From positions 62,001 to 126,000 of the forward strand of contig CBDDAC010000014.1 in assembly GCA_965224765.1 (NCBI GenBank): a DNA stretch of 64,000 nt, given 5' to 3'. This document shows positions 46,118 to 54,489 of this stretch, in pieces (the stretch's first letter is position 1; each line of letters starts with the position of its first letter). Origin of the DNA: CAZDBA01 sp965224765. Its GTDB lineage: Bacteria; Planctomycetota; Planctomycetia; Pirellulales; Pirellulaceae. Both the position numbers and the translations under genes were made by a program. The notes under the pieces are model-generated. The model was not told the DNA's origin, made no database searches, and saw only the letters and a list, made by a program, of their open reading frames with translations.

Positions 46118-47494
46118 TTACCAGTCACTGATATCATTTTTTCCTTCAGGGCCAAGCTTGCCCTGAACGCTTTTGAAAAGTTTTTCCGGACGATGTAATT
46201 TCCCCGCTCGCAACACGTAATTGACATTGCGAGTGTTTCTTATGTTTTCCAAGGGGTTGCCGGTGGCCACAAAGAGATCAGCAACTTTGCCTTTTTCCAA
46301 GCTGCCGAAATCATTATCGATCCCAAGTGCCCGGGCGCCGTTTATGGTTCCCATCTTGATGGCGTCCGCTGCGGGAATTCCTGAACGAACAAAGGCATCA
46401 AGTTCACGATGAGCTCCGAAGCCAGGAAGAAATGTGCCATCGCTGACGTGGTCGCTCCCCAACGAGATTGTCCCACCAGCCTCAAAAAATGTGGCAATCG
46501 TTTTCTGTTTGGCGTCGTATATCTTTTGGAATTGCAATAGCGGATCACCAGGGCCACGTTCCTTGACATGATTCTGAACGAACGGAGTGAAGAAGCTGGT
46601 CTCGTCAATCCAGTGGTCATATTCTTCTCCCGGTGCGCCAACGTACCCATACGCCGTCAGCGTCGCGTCAAAAACCGTATTGGTGTCAATGAATTTTTGT
46701 GTGATCTTTTTGTACTCGTCCATATCTCGCGTGATGTTGGCAAGCGACGCATAGGCGGACTTGGAGTCCGGCATGGCATCGCCGCCGAGAAAATGCTCAA
46801 TACGATCGATGCCAAGATCAATGGCATCACGAGGGTTTACGCTATTTCGGAATCCAGAATCGAGATGTCCGGTAACGGTTAGTCCATGCCGCTTTGCGTG
46901 TTTGCAAAGTGCTTCCAACTCGGAAGGCGAAATCGCTTTGGCCTTGAATCCGCCAACGCCCTGCCCTGCCCAAAAGTCGACTTCGGTTTTGATGTCTTCT
47001 TCGCTGCGAACACCACGCCAACCTGGCCTCGCTCGACCAAAGTAGGGGCCTGAGTTGATCAGGTTGGGGCCAAGCTTTTTGCCGGATTGGATTTCCCTGC
47101 GTAGCTTCAGCATTTTTTCGGGATCAAATTCACCGCAAGAAAACGTTGTTGTGACCCCATTAGCCAGATAAACCACGGGCATCACGAGGAATTCTTCACG
47201 TCGTTTTTTGAAAAGCCGAACGTTGTAATGGGCGTGGCAATCGATCAAGCCTGGCATGATGAATTGGTCGTCCGTCAGTTTGACGGTCTCGGCAGCATGA
47301 AAATCTTTGGGGTCTACAGAGAATTCAACAAAGCGACCGTCGGAGATTGCAATGCCCGAATTGGCATGAAAGGTTCCGGTCTCGTTTTCGAAATAATGAC
47401 CGCCTTCGATCAGTAAGTCGATTTCTTGCTGCGAATAGCAGATCGGCAAACACACAAAAACGAACGCGATTGCCCAAAGCAAATTTCGAAACAT
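46118..47494 (-). CDS. Secreted amidohydrolase
   Basis: 458 residues with signal peptide (NLLWAIAFVFVCLPICYSQQ). Metal-dependent hydrolase fold: FIMPGLIDCHAHYNVRL carries the HxH pair, GLTVTGHLDSG and RIEHFLGGD further His ligands, and ISLGSDHVSDG the catalytic Asp. The C-terminal part KVADLFVATGNPLENI closes the beta sandwich. Similar to imidazolonepropionase/prolidase-like exported amidohydrolases. The substrate, perhaps a peptide or cyclic amide, cannot be told. Confidence 0.88.
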   Translation of the reverse strand: MFRNLLWAIAFVFVCLPICYSQQEIDLLIEGGHYFENETGTFHANSGIAISDGRFVEFSVDPKDFHAAETVKLTDDQFIMPGLIDCHAHYNVRLFKKRREEFLVMPVVYLANGVTTTFSCGEFDPEKMLKLRREIQSGKKLGPNLINSGPYFGRARPGWRGVRSEEDIKTEVDFWAGQGVGGFKAKAISPSELEALCKHAKRHGLTVTGHLDSGFRNSVNPRDAIDLGIDRIEHFLGGDAMPDSKSAYASLANITRDMDEYKKITQKFIDTNTVFDATLTAYGYVGAPGEEYDHWIDETSFFTPFVQNHVKERGPGDPLLQFQKIYDAKQKTIATFFEAGGTISLGSDHVSDGTFLPGFGAHRELDAFVRSGIPAADAIKMGTINGARALGIDNDFGSLEKGKVADLFVATGNPLENIRNTRNVNYVLRAGKLHRPEKLFKSVQGKLGPEGKNDISDW

Positions 47495-47630
47495 CGTTGG
47501 CTTTCAAAAAAAGGCGAATATGAAGTGCCTTAGTCTAATGCAGTTCCAGCCCGTCGAGTAACTCGGGCAGGATTTTTGTTGCTGCCAGCCAAGAGAATGT
47601 TGTTGGGCTCACAGTGTCGCGATGACAAAG

Positions 47631-47657
47631 AAAAAGCCGCCCTGAAATCAAGGCGGC
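47631..47657 (-). terminator. Terminator on the minus strand
   Basis: GCCGCC and GGCGGC around a ten-base loop with an inner TGA/TCA pair; on the minus strand five T follow. It would end transcripts coming from the prepilin-peptidase-like gene and shield the amidohydrolase gene. Confidence 0.75.
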
Positions 47658-47753
47658 CAATGCAAGTTAGCTGGAGAATCCGTTCCAACTAAAATCATTT
47701 ATAGAGTTATTGTCCTTTTCTACAACCTCGATTTTCCTTCAAGGAGGTCTTTG

Positions 47754-47882
47754 ATGCCTTCGCTCTACGTCTTCGAGTTGACATTGGGTAGTCTGTACCT
47801 CTCTATCGCGTTCCTTGGTTTTGTTTTCGCGATGAATTCAGAGAAACAGCTTCAGCCCAAGACTAAATCGATTTTAAGGTAA
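47754..47882 (+). CDS. Small single-pass membrane protein (42 residues)
   Basis: ATG 47754 has a perfect Shine-Dalgarno AAGGAGGT at 47741-47748, five bases away, the best ribosome site seen in the window. The product starts MPSLYVFELTLGSLYLSIAF, continues LGFVFAMNSEKQ and ends in a basic tail (PKTKSILR). One membrane helix covers residues 8-27. It faces the prepilin-peptidase-like gene and is free-standing. No family is known to me; small membrane regulators of transporters or stress peptides look like this. Confidence 0.55.
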   Translation: MPSLYVFELTLGSLYLSIAFLGFVFAMNSEKQLQPKTKSILR

Positions 47883-47911
47883 GGTTAGTTGAAATTTATG
47901 GCAGGTGTTAG

Positions 47912-49132
47912 TTAGATAACGTCTTGAATTGAATCGCTCTTCACGGCTGGGGACGTTGAGGGGATTCCAATCATTGCAATCAGGGAGCTCATTGCCGTGA
48001 TCGCCGCCAGGTTGATCGCCAACGTTAGTTTCGAAGAATAAGGCCCCGGCCAAAACGCAAACTGACTGGTGAAACGCCAAAGCAACATCAGCAACAGCGA
48101 TAGTGCGAGTGCCTTGTAAATAGGGGATGTCCAAAAAAGTCTTCCGCGAAGGTCCCCAACAATTACCAGGAGTGCATCCAACAACAGCAATGCCAACGCG
48201 ATCGAGATCGCAAACTGACTGCCCATAAATAGGCCAATCAGCACAAACCCAAAGACGCATTCGCGACGTAAGTCGCCAGGCTGTTGTTCGCGATTTCGAT
48301 AGCCGAACGCGATGAGCAAGCCTAATATCAAACCGATAAACGGGCCCAGAAAAAGACTTAGCCAAAATTCATACCGGTCAATGGACGTCCCACCTTCGGG
48401 GGCAAGGCAACCGACCTGTTGTGTTACTGGCCAAAGGCATTGCAGCCCTACGCCAACAATTGCTCCAAACACAAAAATGGAATAGGGGATGGGCTTCCGC
48501 TCAAGGCGAACCAAAGCAATGACAAAGGCCAGGCAAACCAAAACCAAGTGGTAAAAGGCGATTTGAAACAACTCCATTTTTGGAGCCAAGACGGTTGATT
48601 CGATGCCCCACTCCGATTCGACCGGACGAAGTGGCAGACTGATGCCGCCACAGAACAGCTCTACCGAAACCACCGCAACGAAAATCAAGCCAAGTATGAT
48701 TTCGACAATCAGGTATCGAGGTGAAATAGGAAGCTTGCAAAATCGACATCGCCCCGCACTTCCTACCCAGCCAATCACAGGCAAGTTGGACATGAATGAA
48801 AGCTTGTTGTTGCAGAACGGGCATTTGCTTGAACCCAATACGCCACGCCCTCGCGGAAGCCGCCAAGCAACGACGTTTAAAAAGCTGGCGAAGCAGCCGC
48901 CCAAGAAAAACACCCAAACCACAACGAACGCTCGTAGCAGCCATTTCTGGGCGATTTTGACGAATTCGACAAACGACGTCATCGCGGGAGGGGATTTCCA
49001 GCCCTGCTGGATGTACCAGTTGGTGAACGCTGGAAAGACGAACAGAAGTAAGAAACTGCCTATGGCAAATAGCCAAAACGCAGCTTTAAGCGGCCAGGGG
49101 ATCAAACTCGCAGATCGTTTTTTACGGGACAT
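47912..49132 (-). CDS. Prepilin peptidase-like membrane protein with altered active site
   Basis: 406 residues with about eight membrane segments. The N-terminal methylase-type domain is intact: GCFASFLNVVAWRLPRGRG with zinc-type pairs KCPFC and RCRFC around LPVIGWVG. In the A24 peptidase part, the usual ALIDLExxxIP reads ALVRLERKPIP, so the first catalytic Asp is Arg; the second could be Asp in QPGDLRREC. It probably does not cleave prepilins in the standard way. No pilin genes are nearby. Confidence 0.75.
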   Translation of the reverse strand: MSRKKRSASLIPWPLKAAFWLFAIGSFLLLFVFPAFTNWYIQQGWKSPPAMTSFVEFVKIAQKWLLRAFVVVWVFFLGGCFASFLNVVAWRLPRGRGVLGSSKCPFCNNKLSFMSNLPVIGWVGSAGRCRFCKLPISPRYLIVEIILGLIFVAVVSVELFCGGISLPLRPVESEWGIESTVLAPKMELFQIAFYHLVLVCLAFVIALVRLERKPIPYSIFVFGAIVGVGLQCLWPVTQQVGCLAPEGGTSIDRYEFWLSLFLGPFIGLILGLLIAFGYRNREQQPGDLRRECVFGFVLIGLFMGSQFAISIALALLLLDALLVIVGDLRGRLFWTSPIYKALALSLLLMLLWRFTSQFAFWPGPYSSKLTLAINLAAITAMSSLIAMIGIPSTSPAVKSDSIQDVI

Positions 49133-49317
49133 CAGTGGAATATCGACTTTGAAACAAACGCAGGAATCGTAGCCCCTATTATTGGATCAATGTTCAGTCC
49201 TGCGACAGGGGTGGAAGCAAATGTCTCCAAGATTTTTCAACGCTGCCGTTTCCACCGTGAGGCGTCTTGTCTCGATAGAAATACGGACGCCGGAGAAGAG
49301 CACGCTCAGGAATTGCC

Positions 49318-49440
49318 GTAGACTGAATTCATGGATTACATGCCCCACTCGACGCATTGGCATGTATTAACGAACTGCCGTAGACTGATTTCTTGGGTGC
49401 CATGCCCCACGCAACGCGTGGGCATGTATTAACGAGATTC
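49318..49440. repeat. Palindromic repeat copy E in a tandem 60-bp duplication
   Basis: Two diverged units begin CCGTAGACTGA and end GGCATGTATTAACGA. The second contains the clearest family hairpin: GGGTGCCATGCCCCACGC, AAC, GCGTGGGCATG, an 11-bp stem with one bulged C. The first unit has lost part of the pairing. Confidence 0.6.
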
Positions 49441-49573
49441 CATTGAGTGGATTTGAGGCCTGGGGTAGGGACGATTCAATGTCAAAAACATTGCCGCCCG
49501 AGTGGCCATGGCAGCCAATTCGGACACCTAGATCGTTGGTGAGGTCAAAACGCTTGCTGTCCCAGGATGCCCG

Positions 49574-49604
49574 GATTTGTTTCGGCAGGAGCTTCAACCG
49601 CCCA
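49574..49604. repeat. Short interspersed repeat (31 bp), copy 2
   Basis: GATTTGTTTCGGCAGGAGCT followed by TCAACCGCCCA; differs from the copy at 15608 in two bases. Confidence 0.45.
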
Positions 49605-49673
49605 GCGGGGAGAGGCTTGGGGCGAGCGAGCTCAGCTGGTCCAGTCGAGGACTACCCCTCAGTGATTCTCGTG

Positions 49674-49949
49674 TTAGCTGTCGTCTGTGGACTCTGATTC
49701 CGACGACTCGCTCAGCTTGTTGTGCTCACCGTCGCAGTGAGGAGCGTTGCATGTTTGCTTGCAGCGACAAAAATAGGCCGTTTTCGTTTCTTCGGCTTCG
49801 AAAACAATTGGCGTGAAACCGGTTCCCTTATGAGCGCCGTCGCAAAACGGTTGTTGTGTAGATAGGCCACAAGTGCAGTATGCATACTTTTTCCCCGCCT
49901 CAAGTTCAACTTGCTGGGGTGAGTCGGCGGCAATTTTTGGTTTGTCCAT
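49674..49949 (-). CDS. CDGSH-type iron-sulfur protein
   Basis: 91 residues with two CDGSH-like sites: CTCGLSTQQPFCDGAH (residues about 25-40) and CRCKQTCNAPHCDGEH (about 61-76). Each gives three Cys and one His for a [2Fe-2S] cluster, as in MitoNEET-like and tandem bacterial forms. No membrane anchor. The Ser/Glu/Asp tail is disordered. Role in electron transfer or iron-sulfur handling is known of the family only in outline. Confidence 0.92.
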   Translation of the reverse strand: MDKPKIAADSPQQVELEAGKKYAYCTCGLSTQQPFCDGAHKGTGFTPIVFEAEETKTAYFCRCKQTCNAPHCDGEHNKLSESSESESTDDS

Positions 49950-50066
49950 GGTGGCGAGTCCTAAGTAGGTATTTCAAAACGCTCGTTGTAACAAAAAATG
50001 CAGCGTCAGCCCGCGAGGATGCGTTTCTTTTTTGTGTTTTGAATGTAGCCGAGCTCACTGGGCGAA

Positions 50067-51086
50067 CTAAATTGGGAACAGGCCAACCACATCGGTGATA
50101 TCTAAGATGCCTTTTGGGCAACCGTGGGTGTCGACGACGGGGAGTTCACTAATGTTGCGGCAAGCCAAGGTTTCTACCGCCACGATGGATTTTGTCCCCG
50201 CGCGGACGGTAATTGGATCGGCGGTCATGACATCACGGATCGGCTGGTCAAATGAATCATTGTCTCCTGCTTCCAGCAATCTCGCGAGATCACTGTCGGT
50301 GAATAGGCCGGTAAGTTTGCCGGAATCGTCCGTTAGTAAAATTACGCCTACACGCCTTTTTTTTCCAGAGCTGCCAATGTAGATCTCACGAACCGTCTGT
50401 GTGTCGAGTGCGATTCGGCAATCTTCAATCGGACGCATGATTTCGTCCACTGAAGATAATTTGCGACCGAGTGTGCCACCGGGATGGTACTTGGCAAAAT
50501 CAACCGCTCGAAACTCTCTCAAATTGCTCAGCACCAAAGTAAGAGCATCGCCCATGGCCAGCATCATGATGGTGCTAGTGGTTGGTGCAAGCCCCAACCT
50601 TCCTGCCTCAGGAAGGCGTCCATAATCGAGCACAACCGCCGAAGCTCTGGCAAGTGTGCAGCTTGGAGTTGCAGTGATACAGATGATTGGCACTTCAAGT
50701 TTTTGCAGGCTTGGCAGCAATTGGATGACCTCGGCAGTTTCTCCACTATTGCTAAGGGCCAGTACGACATCTTGCGGACCCACTCGGCCAAGATCGCCAT
50801 GGACAGCTTCTGCAGGATGTAGGAAGTGCGATCGCGTACCCGTTGAAGCGAGCGACGCGGAGATCTTTTGTCCCACCCAGCCAGCTTTTCCCATGCCGGT
50901 CACGATGACTGCTCCCGGACAATCCAGGATTGTGTTGACGGCAAAGGAGAGCCCATCAGGAACCGTTTTCGACAGGCGCGAAAGTGCCGCGGCTTCTTGC
51001 TTGACGATTTCGCTTGCCATCTTGAGGATTTCAAACTGCCTGACGCGAGGGCGTGGCTGAGTTGATTGTTGAGATGTAGCTGGCAT
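50067..51086 (-). CDS. kdsD: Arabinose-5-phosphate isomerase (KdsD/KpsF)
   Basis: 339 residues from ATG 51086, which overlaps the upstream exporter stop (TAATG). Interconverts ribulose-5-P and arabinose-5-P, precursor of Kdo. SIS domain: AVIVTGMGKAGWVGQKISAS, LHPAEAVHGDLGR (catalytic His) and LALSNSGETAEV. KYHPGGTLGRKL leads to two CBS domains (CRIALDTQTVREI; IRDVMTADPITVRAG). Coupling to an MsbA-like exporter points to lipopolysaccharide assembly. Confidence 0.94.
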   Translation of the reverse strand: MPATSQQSTQPRPRVRQFEILKMASEIVKQEAAALSRLSKTVPDGLSFAVNTILDCPGAVIVTGMGKAGWVGQKISASLASTGTRSHFLHPAEAVHGDLGRVGPQDVVLALSNSGETAEVIQLLPSLQKLEVPIICITATPSCTLARASAVVLDYGRLPEAGRLGLAPTTSTIMMLAMGDALTLVLSNLREFRAVDFAKYHPGGTLGRKLSSVDEIMRPIEDCRIALDTQTVREIYIGSSGKKRRVGVILLTDDSGKLTGLFTDSDLARLLEAGDNDSFDQPIRDVMTADPITVRAGTKSIVAVETLACRNISELPVVDTHGCPKGILDITDVVGLFPI

Positions 51087-53083
51087 TAGGCAATGTCCTT
51101 GAGTTCTGCTCGACGAAGGCGTTGGTAAACGTCGCAGCGTTGGAAAAGTTCGTCGTGTGTTCCGCAATCAACAATGCGGCCTTCGTCCATCACCAAAATA
51201 AGATCGACAAGATCAAGCGTCGACATTCGGTGGGTCACGATAAGAGTCGTGCGCCCTTTGATGAACTCAGCCAGAGTTTTGTGAATCAAAATTTCAGATT
51301 GTGGATCAATTTGGCTTGTGGCTTCATCCAGGAGCAGGATAGCTGGGTCCTTGAGGATGGCTCTGGCGAGCGATAGACGTTGACGCTGCCCGCCGGATAG
51401 TCTGCCACCATGCTCGCCGATGCTTGAGTCATATCCCTCAGATAGAGTTCTGACAAACTCGTCGGCATGTGCCTTTCGAGAAGCCGAAATGACTTCGAGG
51501 TCCGTTGCTTCGGGAGTCCCGTATCGAATGTTGTTTGCGATCGTATCATCGAAAAGCATTGTTTGCTGAGTGACGTAGCCAACCTGCTTTCGCAGTTCAG
51601 CAATCTCCAAATCGCGAATGTCGACACCATCAATTCGAATCGAGCCTGATTTGGGGTCAAAGAACCTGGGTAGAAGGTTGATCATCGTGCTTTTTCCACA
51701 ACCGTTCGGCCCAATGATTGCGATCGATTGACCTGCTTGGAGAGAAAAAGAAACGCTGTTCAAAATGGGGCGGTCTGACTCGTATTCGAACTTCACTTTT
51801 TCAAATTCAATGTCTCGCTTGTAGCTGGGAAGTGAAACAGGATGGGCGGGCGTTTGAACAGCAGCTCGCTGATCGACCAATGGAAACACTCGGTCAGCGG
51901 CGACGATACCGCACTGAAGTTGATTGTAAACATCCGCCATTTTTCGCAATGGATCGGCGACGCCAATCAAAAAGGCAAAGAACGCCATGACTTCGCCAAA
52001 GGTCATGGCCGACTTGCTCATCTTGACGCCTAGGAAATGGGTCTCATGATTCAGGACGAGGTATCCACCAGCCAGAATCGAAAGGCAAATCATGCTGACG
52101 CCAAGGACTTCGTTGTTCATTCGTGAAAAAGCCGAATAAACCTGAATTCGCATCGATTTGTTGTACACATCGTTGGCGACTGTTTCGAATCGTTTTTGTT
52201 CGTGCTTCTCCATCGAGAATGCCTTCACGATTCGTGAGTAGGACAGCGCCTGATAAAGTCGATTGAGTAATCGAGCGGACTCTTCCATCGCTTTGCGATT
52301 GGCCCGTTTGGTCAACTTGGCCAATTGATACATCAGGAACATGGCAATGGGGGCGACCAAACAGGAGAAGATCAATAACCGCCAATTCATGTAGGCGGCA
52401 CCGGCAATACATGCGAGCATTTTCAGAGGCTCACGAACGGTCTTGCCAAACAGCGTCATGATCGCGCTGCCAATATTGTTGGTTTCACCTCGAATTCGAC
52501 CGATTAAATCTCCCGTGCCTTTGACGCCAGTTTCCCCAATTTCCATCCCCAATACATTCTGGAAGACTTCGTTTTGCAAATCGAGCACCGTACTTTGTCC
52601 GACCCTCGCGACCAAATACATGTTGGCTGCCAGAAAGATTCCCCGAAAGAATGTTGCGACCAACAAGAAGCCGATAATGTAAACCAACGTCTCGAAAGGC
52701 GAATTGGGGCAGTATTTTTTAATGTAGGGGACCAACCATTGAGTCTGTGCGATCCGGTTTTCCTGATCGTCGATGAAAGATTCTTTGAGTTCGATATCTT
52801 TCTGGATGCTTGCCGTTTCGACTTGATTAGCGCCGGCGGCTTCGTCAGAGAGCTTTTGGATTTCCGATTCAGCGGTTGAGATATCGAGGCTGGCTTGTTC
52901 GATTCGTTTTTCAGCCCATTGATGAATCGTCTTTCCATCGTTCAAAACGACTTCGACGAAAGGATAAACGGCTCCGAGATTGGCACCCCAAAATACGGCG
53001 ACGAGTATCGAGCAGATGAACGATCCAGCCAGGGACCAACGATATTTGAGCGCCATCCGTAACGCCCGATTCAAATTTTTCAT
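51086..53083 (-). CDS. MsbA-like ABC exporter (fused permease-ATPase)
   Basis: 665 residues from ATG 53083 (TTG 53107 in frame). Six membrane helices with an unusually long charged coiled coil between the first two (about residues 45-110: KRIEQASLDISTAESEIQKL, IQKDIELKESFIDDQENRI). ATPase: Walker A IIGPNGCGKSTM, Q-loop YVTQQTMLFDDTI, signature LSGGQRQRLSLARA, Walker B ILLLDEATSQID, H-loop VTHR. Probably flips lipid A core or a glycolipid. Translationally coupled to kdsD. Confidence 0.9.
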   Translation of the reverse strand: MKNLNRALRMALKYRWSLAGSFICSILVAVFWGANLGAVYPFVEVVLNDGKTIHQWAEKRIEQASLDISTAESEIQKLSDEAAGANQVETASIQKDIELKESFIDDQENRIAQTQWLVPYIKKYCPNSPFETLVYIIGFLLVATFFRGIFLAANMYLVARVGQSTVLDLQNEVFQNVLGMEIGETGVKGTGDLIGRIRGETNNIGSAIMTLFGKTVREPLKMLACIAGAAYMNWRLLIFSCLVAPIAMFLMYQLAKLTKRANRKAMEESARLLNRLYQALSYSRIVKAFSMEKHEQKRFETVANDVYNKSMRIQVYSAFSRMNNEVLGVSMICLSILAGGYLVLNHETHFLGVKMSKSAMTFGEVMAFFAFLIGVADPLRKMADVYNQLQCGIVAADRVFPLVDQRAAVQTPAHPVSLPSYKRDIEFEKVKFEYESDRPILNSVSFSLQAGQSIAIIGPNGCGKSTMINLLPRFFDPKSGSIRIDGVDIRDLEIAELRKQVGYVTQQTMLFDDTIANNIRYGTPEATDLEVISASRKAHADEFVRTLSEGYDSSIGEHGGRLSGGQRQRLSLARAILKDPAILLLDEATSQIDPQSEILIHKTLAEFIKGRTTLIVTHRMSTLDLVDLILVMDEGRIVDCGTHDELFQRCDVYQRLRRAELKDIA

Positions 53084-53314
53084 GGGGTGAGCTTTGCATC
53101 CTTGCAAAATTCAATTGGAGTGCCTGTTAGCACAGTGCTAGCGATCGGCTTACCAACCAATATCGTTTTAACCTCTGCCGCGCAAAATTTACAAGAGCAG
53201 TATGTTGATAACACTTGATTGTCAGCTAGCTAGATCGCATATTTATTTCAATGTCGCGGCGAGGCTGAGACTTTTTCGACTGGGGCATCTTATCATCCAC
53301 ATTCCGCCTGTTTT

Positions 53315-53352
53315 GGAAACCCGACACGTCCTCGCTGACGTGTCGGGTTTCC
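53315..53352. terminator. Perfect 16-bp hairpin between pseI and the exporter gene
   Basis: GGAAACCCGACACGTC, loop CTCGCT, GACGTGTCGGGTTTCC. Lies 46 bases behind the pseI stop on the minus strand. No long T-run follows on either side, so it may act as an RNA end-protecting stem or weak terminator, or be an operator. Confidence 0.6.
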
Positions 53353-53397
53353 ATAAACCACTGCTTCTAAGATTTTGCATCATGTACGATGAAAAAG

Positions 53398-54489
53398 TCA
53401 CAGCCTCGGCGGGTTCGTCGTACTTACCGGCGCAGCAAACTGGACATGATTCCAATCCAATGGGGTGCCACGCTCGATATCCTGAGTTGCGGTTTTACCT
53501 AAAATCGAATCGAGGTGGCGCGGTTCAAGTCCAGATCCTGGTCGGATGGATCTTATGTTGTTGGGAGTAAGTGTTTCTCCAGCAGCAACGTCTTGGACAA
53601 TAAAAAGTGATCGACGAAAGGCGCGGTTGTTTCGATCGTTTTCCGTTGGTCCAAATTGGATCTGGCCCAGTGCCGCCTTGGCTGTTCGAACCGCTTTTAC
53701 CATCGCGGCAAACTCATTGGGTTCCAGCGAGAATTTTGAGTCGGCGCTTTCTAGGTCTCGGCTCAACGTTAGGTGCTTTTCAATAATGTTCGCACCAAGT
53801 GCAATTGCGGCAATGGGAACTTCGATCCCCATCGAGTGGTCACTCAACCCCACAGGGATGCCAAATTCATGCCGCATTGCGCTGATTGTGGCTAAGTTCA
53901 TGTTGGAGGCATTAGCGGGGTAGGCGCTGGTGCATTTGAGCATGGCAATTTGCTCGGCACCGGCTTTGCGCAGTGTGTGAAGTGCGAGTTCGATTTCGGG
54001 TCGAGTTGCCATGCCTGTCGAAAAGATAACGGGTTTTCCTGTTTCAGCAACCTTCTTCAGGAGCCCTGTGTCGTTGACTTCAAAGGAGGCAATCTTGTAT
54101 GCCGGTACGTCGAGCGTCTCAAGAAATTCAACGGCCGTCGGGTCAAAGGGGCTGCTGAAAAAGTCAATTCCGAGTTGAGCGGCGACCGATTGTAGTTTCG
54201 GTTGCCAATCCCAAGGTGTATGCGCTGCGTCGTAGAGGCGATGTAGGATTTGACCGTCCCAAATCGTGCCTTGTTGTATTTGGAAATGTTCGTTGTCGCA
54301 GTCGAGTGTTATTGTATCGGCGGTGTAGGTTTGGACCTTGATGGCGTCCGCTCCGGCGGCGTGTGCGGCTTGAATGATTTTGACTGCGGTATCATAATCG
54401 CCTGCGTGATTGGCGGACATTTCAGCGATGATATAGGTCGGATGACCGGGCCCAATGGTTCGACCATTGATTTGAATTTGGGAATTCAC
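53398..54489 (-). CDS. pseI: Pseudaminic acid synthase
   Basis: 363 residues from the GTG at 54489, which overlaps the pseGH stop as GTGA; GTG 54504 is an alternative. Condenses 6-deoxy-AltdiNAc with phosphoenolpyruvate to pseudaminic acid. NeuB barrel: TYIIAEMSANHAGDYDTAVK, AIKVQTYTADTITL, FFSSPFDPTAVEFLE, VGLSDHSMGIEVPIAAIALG, IIEKHLTL. A C-terminal antifreeze-like SAF domain begins at RRSLFIVQDVAAGETLT. Last gene of the pse operon. Confidence 0.94.
   Translation of the reverse strand: MNSQIQINGRTIGPGHPTYIIAEMSANHAGDYDTAVKIIQAAHAAGADAIKVQTYTADTITLDCDNEHFQIQQGTIWDGQILHRLYDAAHTPWDWQPKLQSVAAQLGIDFFSSPFDPTAVEFLETLDVPAYKIASFEVNDTGLLKKVAETGKPVIFSTGMATRPEIELALHTLRKAGAEQIAMLKCTSAYPANASNMNLATISAMRHEFGIPVGLSDHSMGIEVPIAAIALGANIIEKHLTLSRDLESADSKFSLEPNEFAAMVKAVRTAKAALGQIQFGPTENDRNNRAFRRSLFIVQDVAAGETLTPNNIRSIRPGSGLEPRHLDSILGKTATQDIERGTPLDWNHVQFAAPVSTTNPPRL

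Larger units (their letters stand above)
49133..49673. other. Non-coding region rich in repeats
   Basis: 540 bases between the prepilin-peptidase-like start and the CDGSH gene stop. Holds a 60-bp tandem duplication with the palindromic repeat (49318-49440) and the second copy of the 31-bp repeat (49574-49604). No gene supported. Confidence 0.55.
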
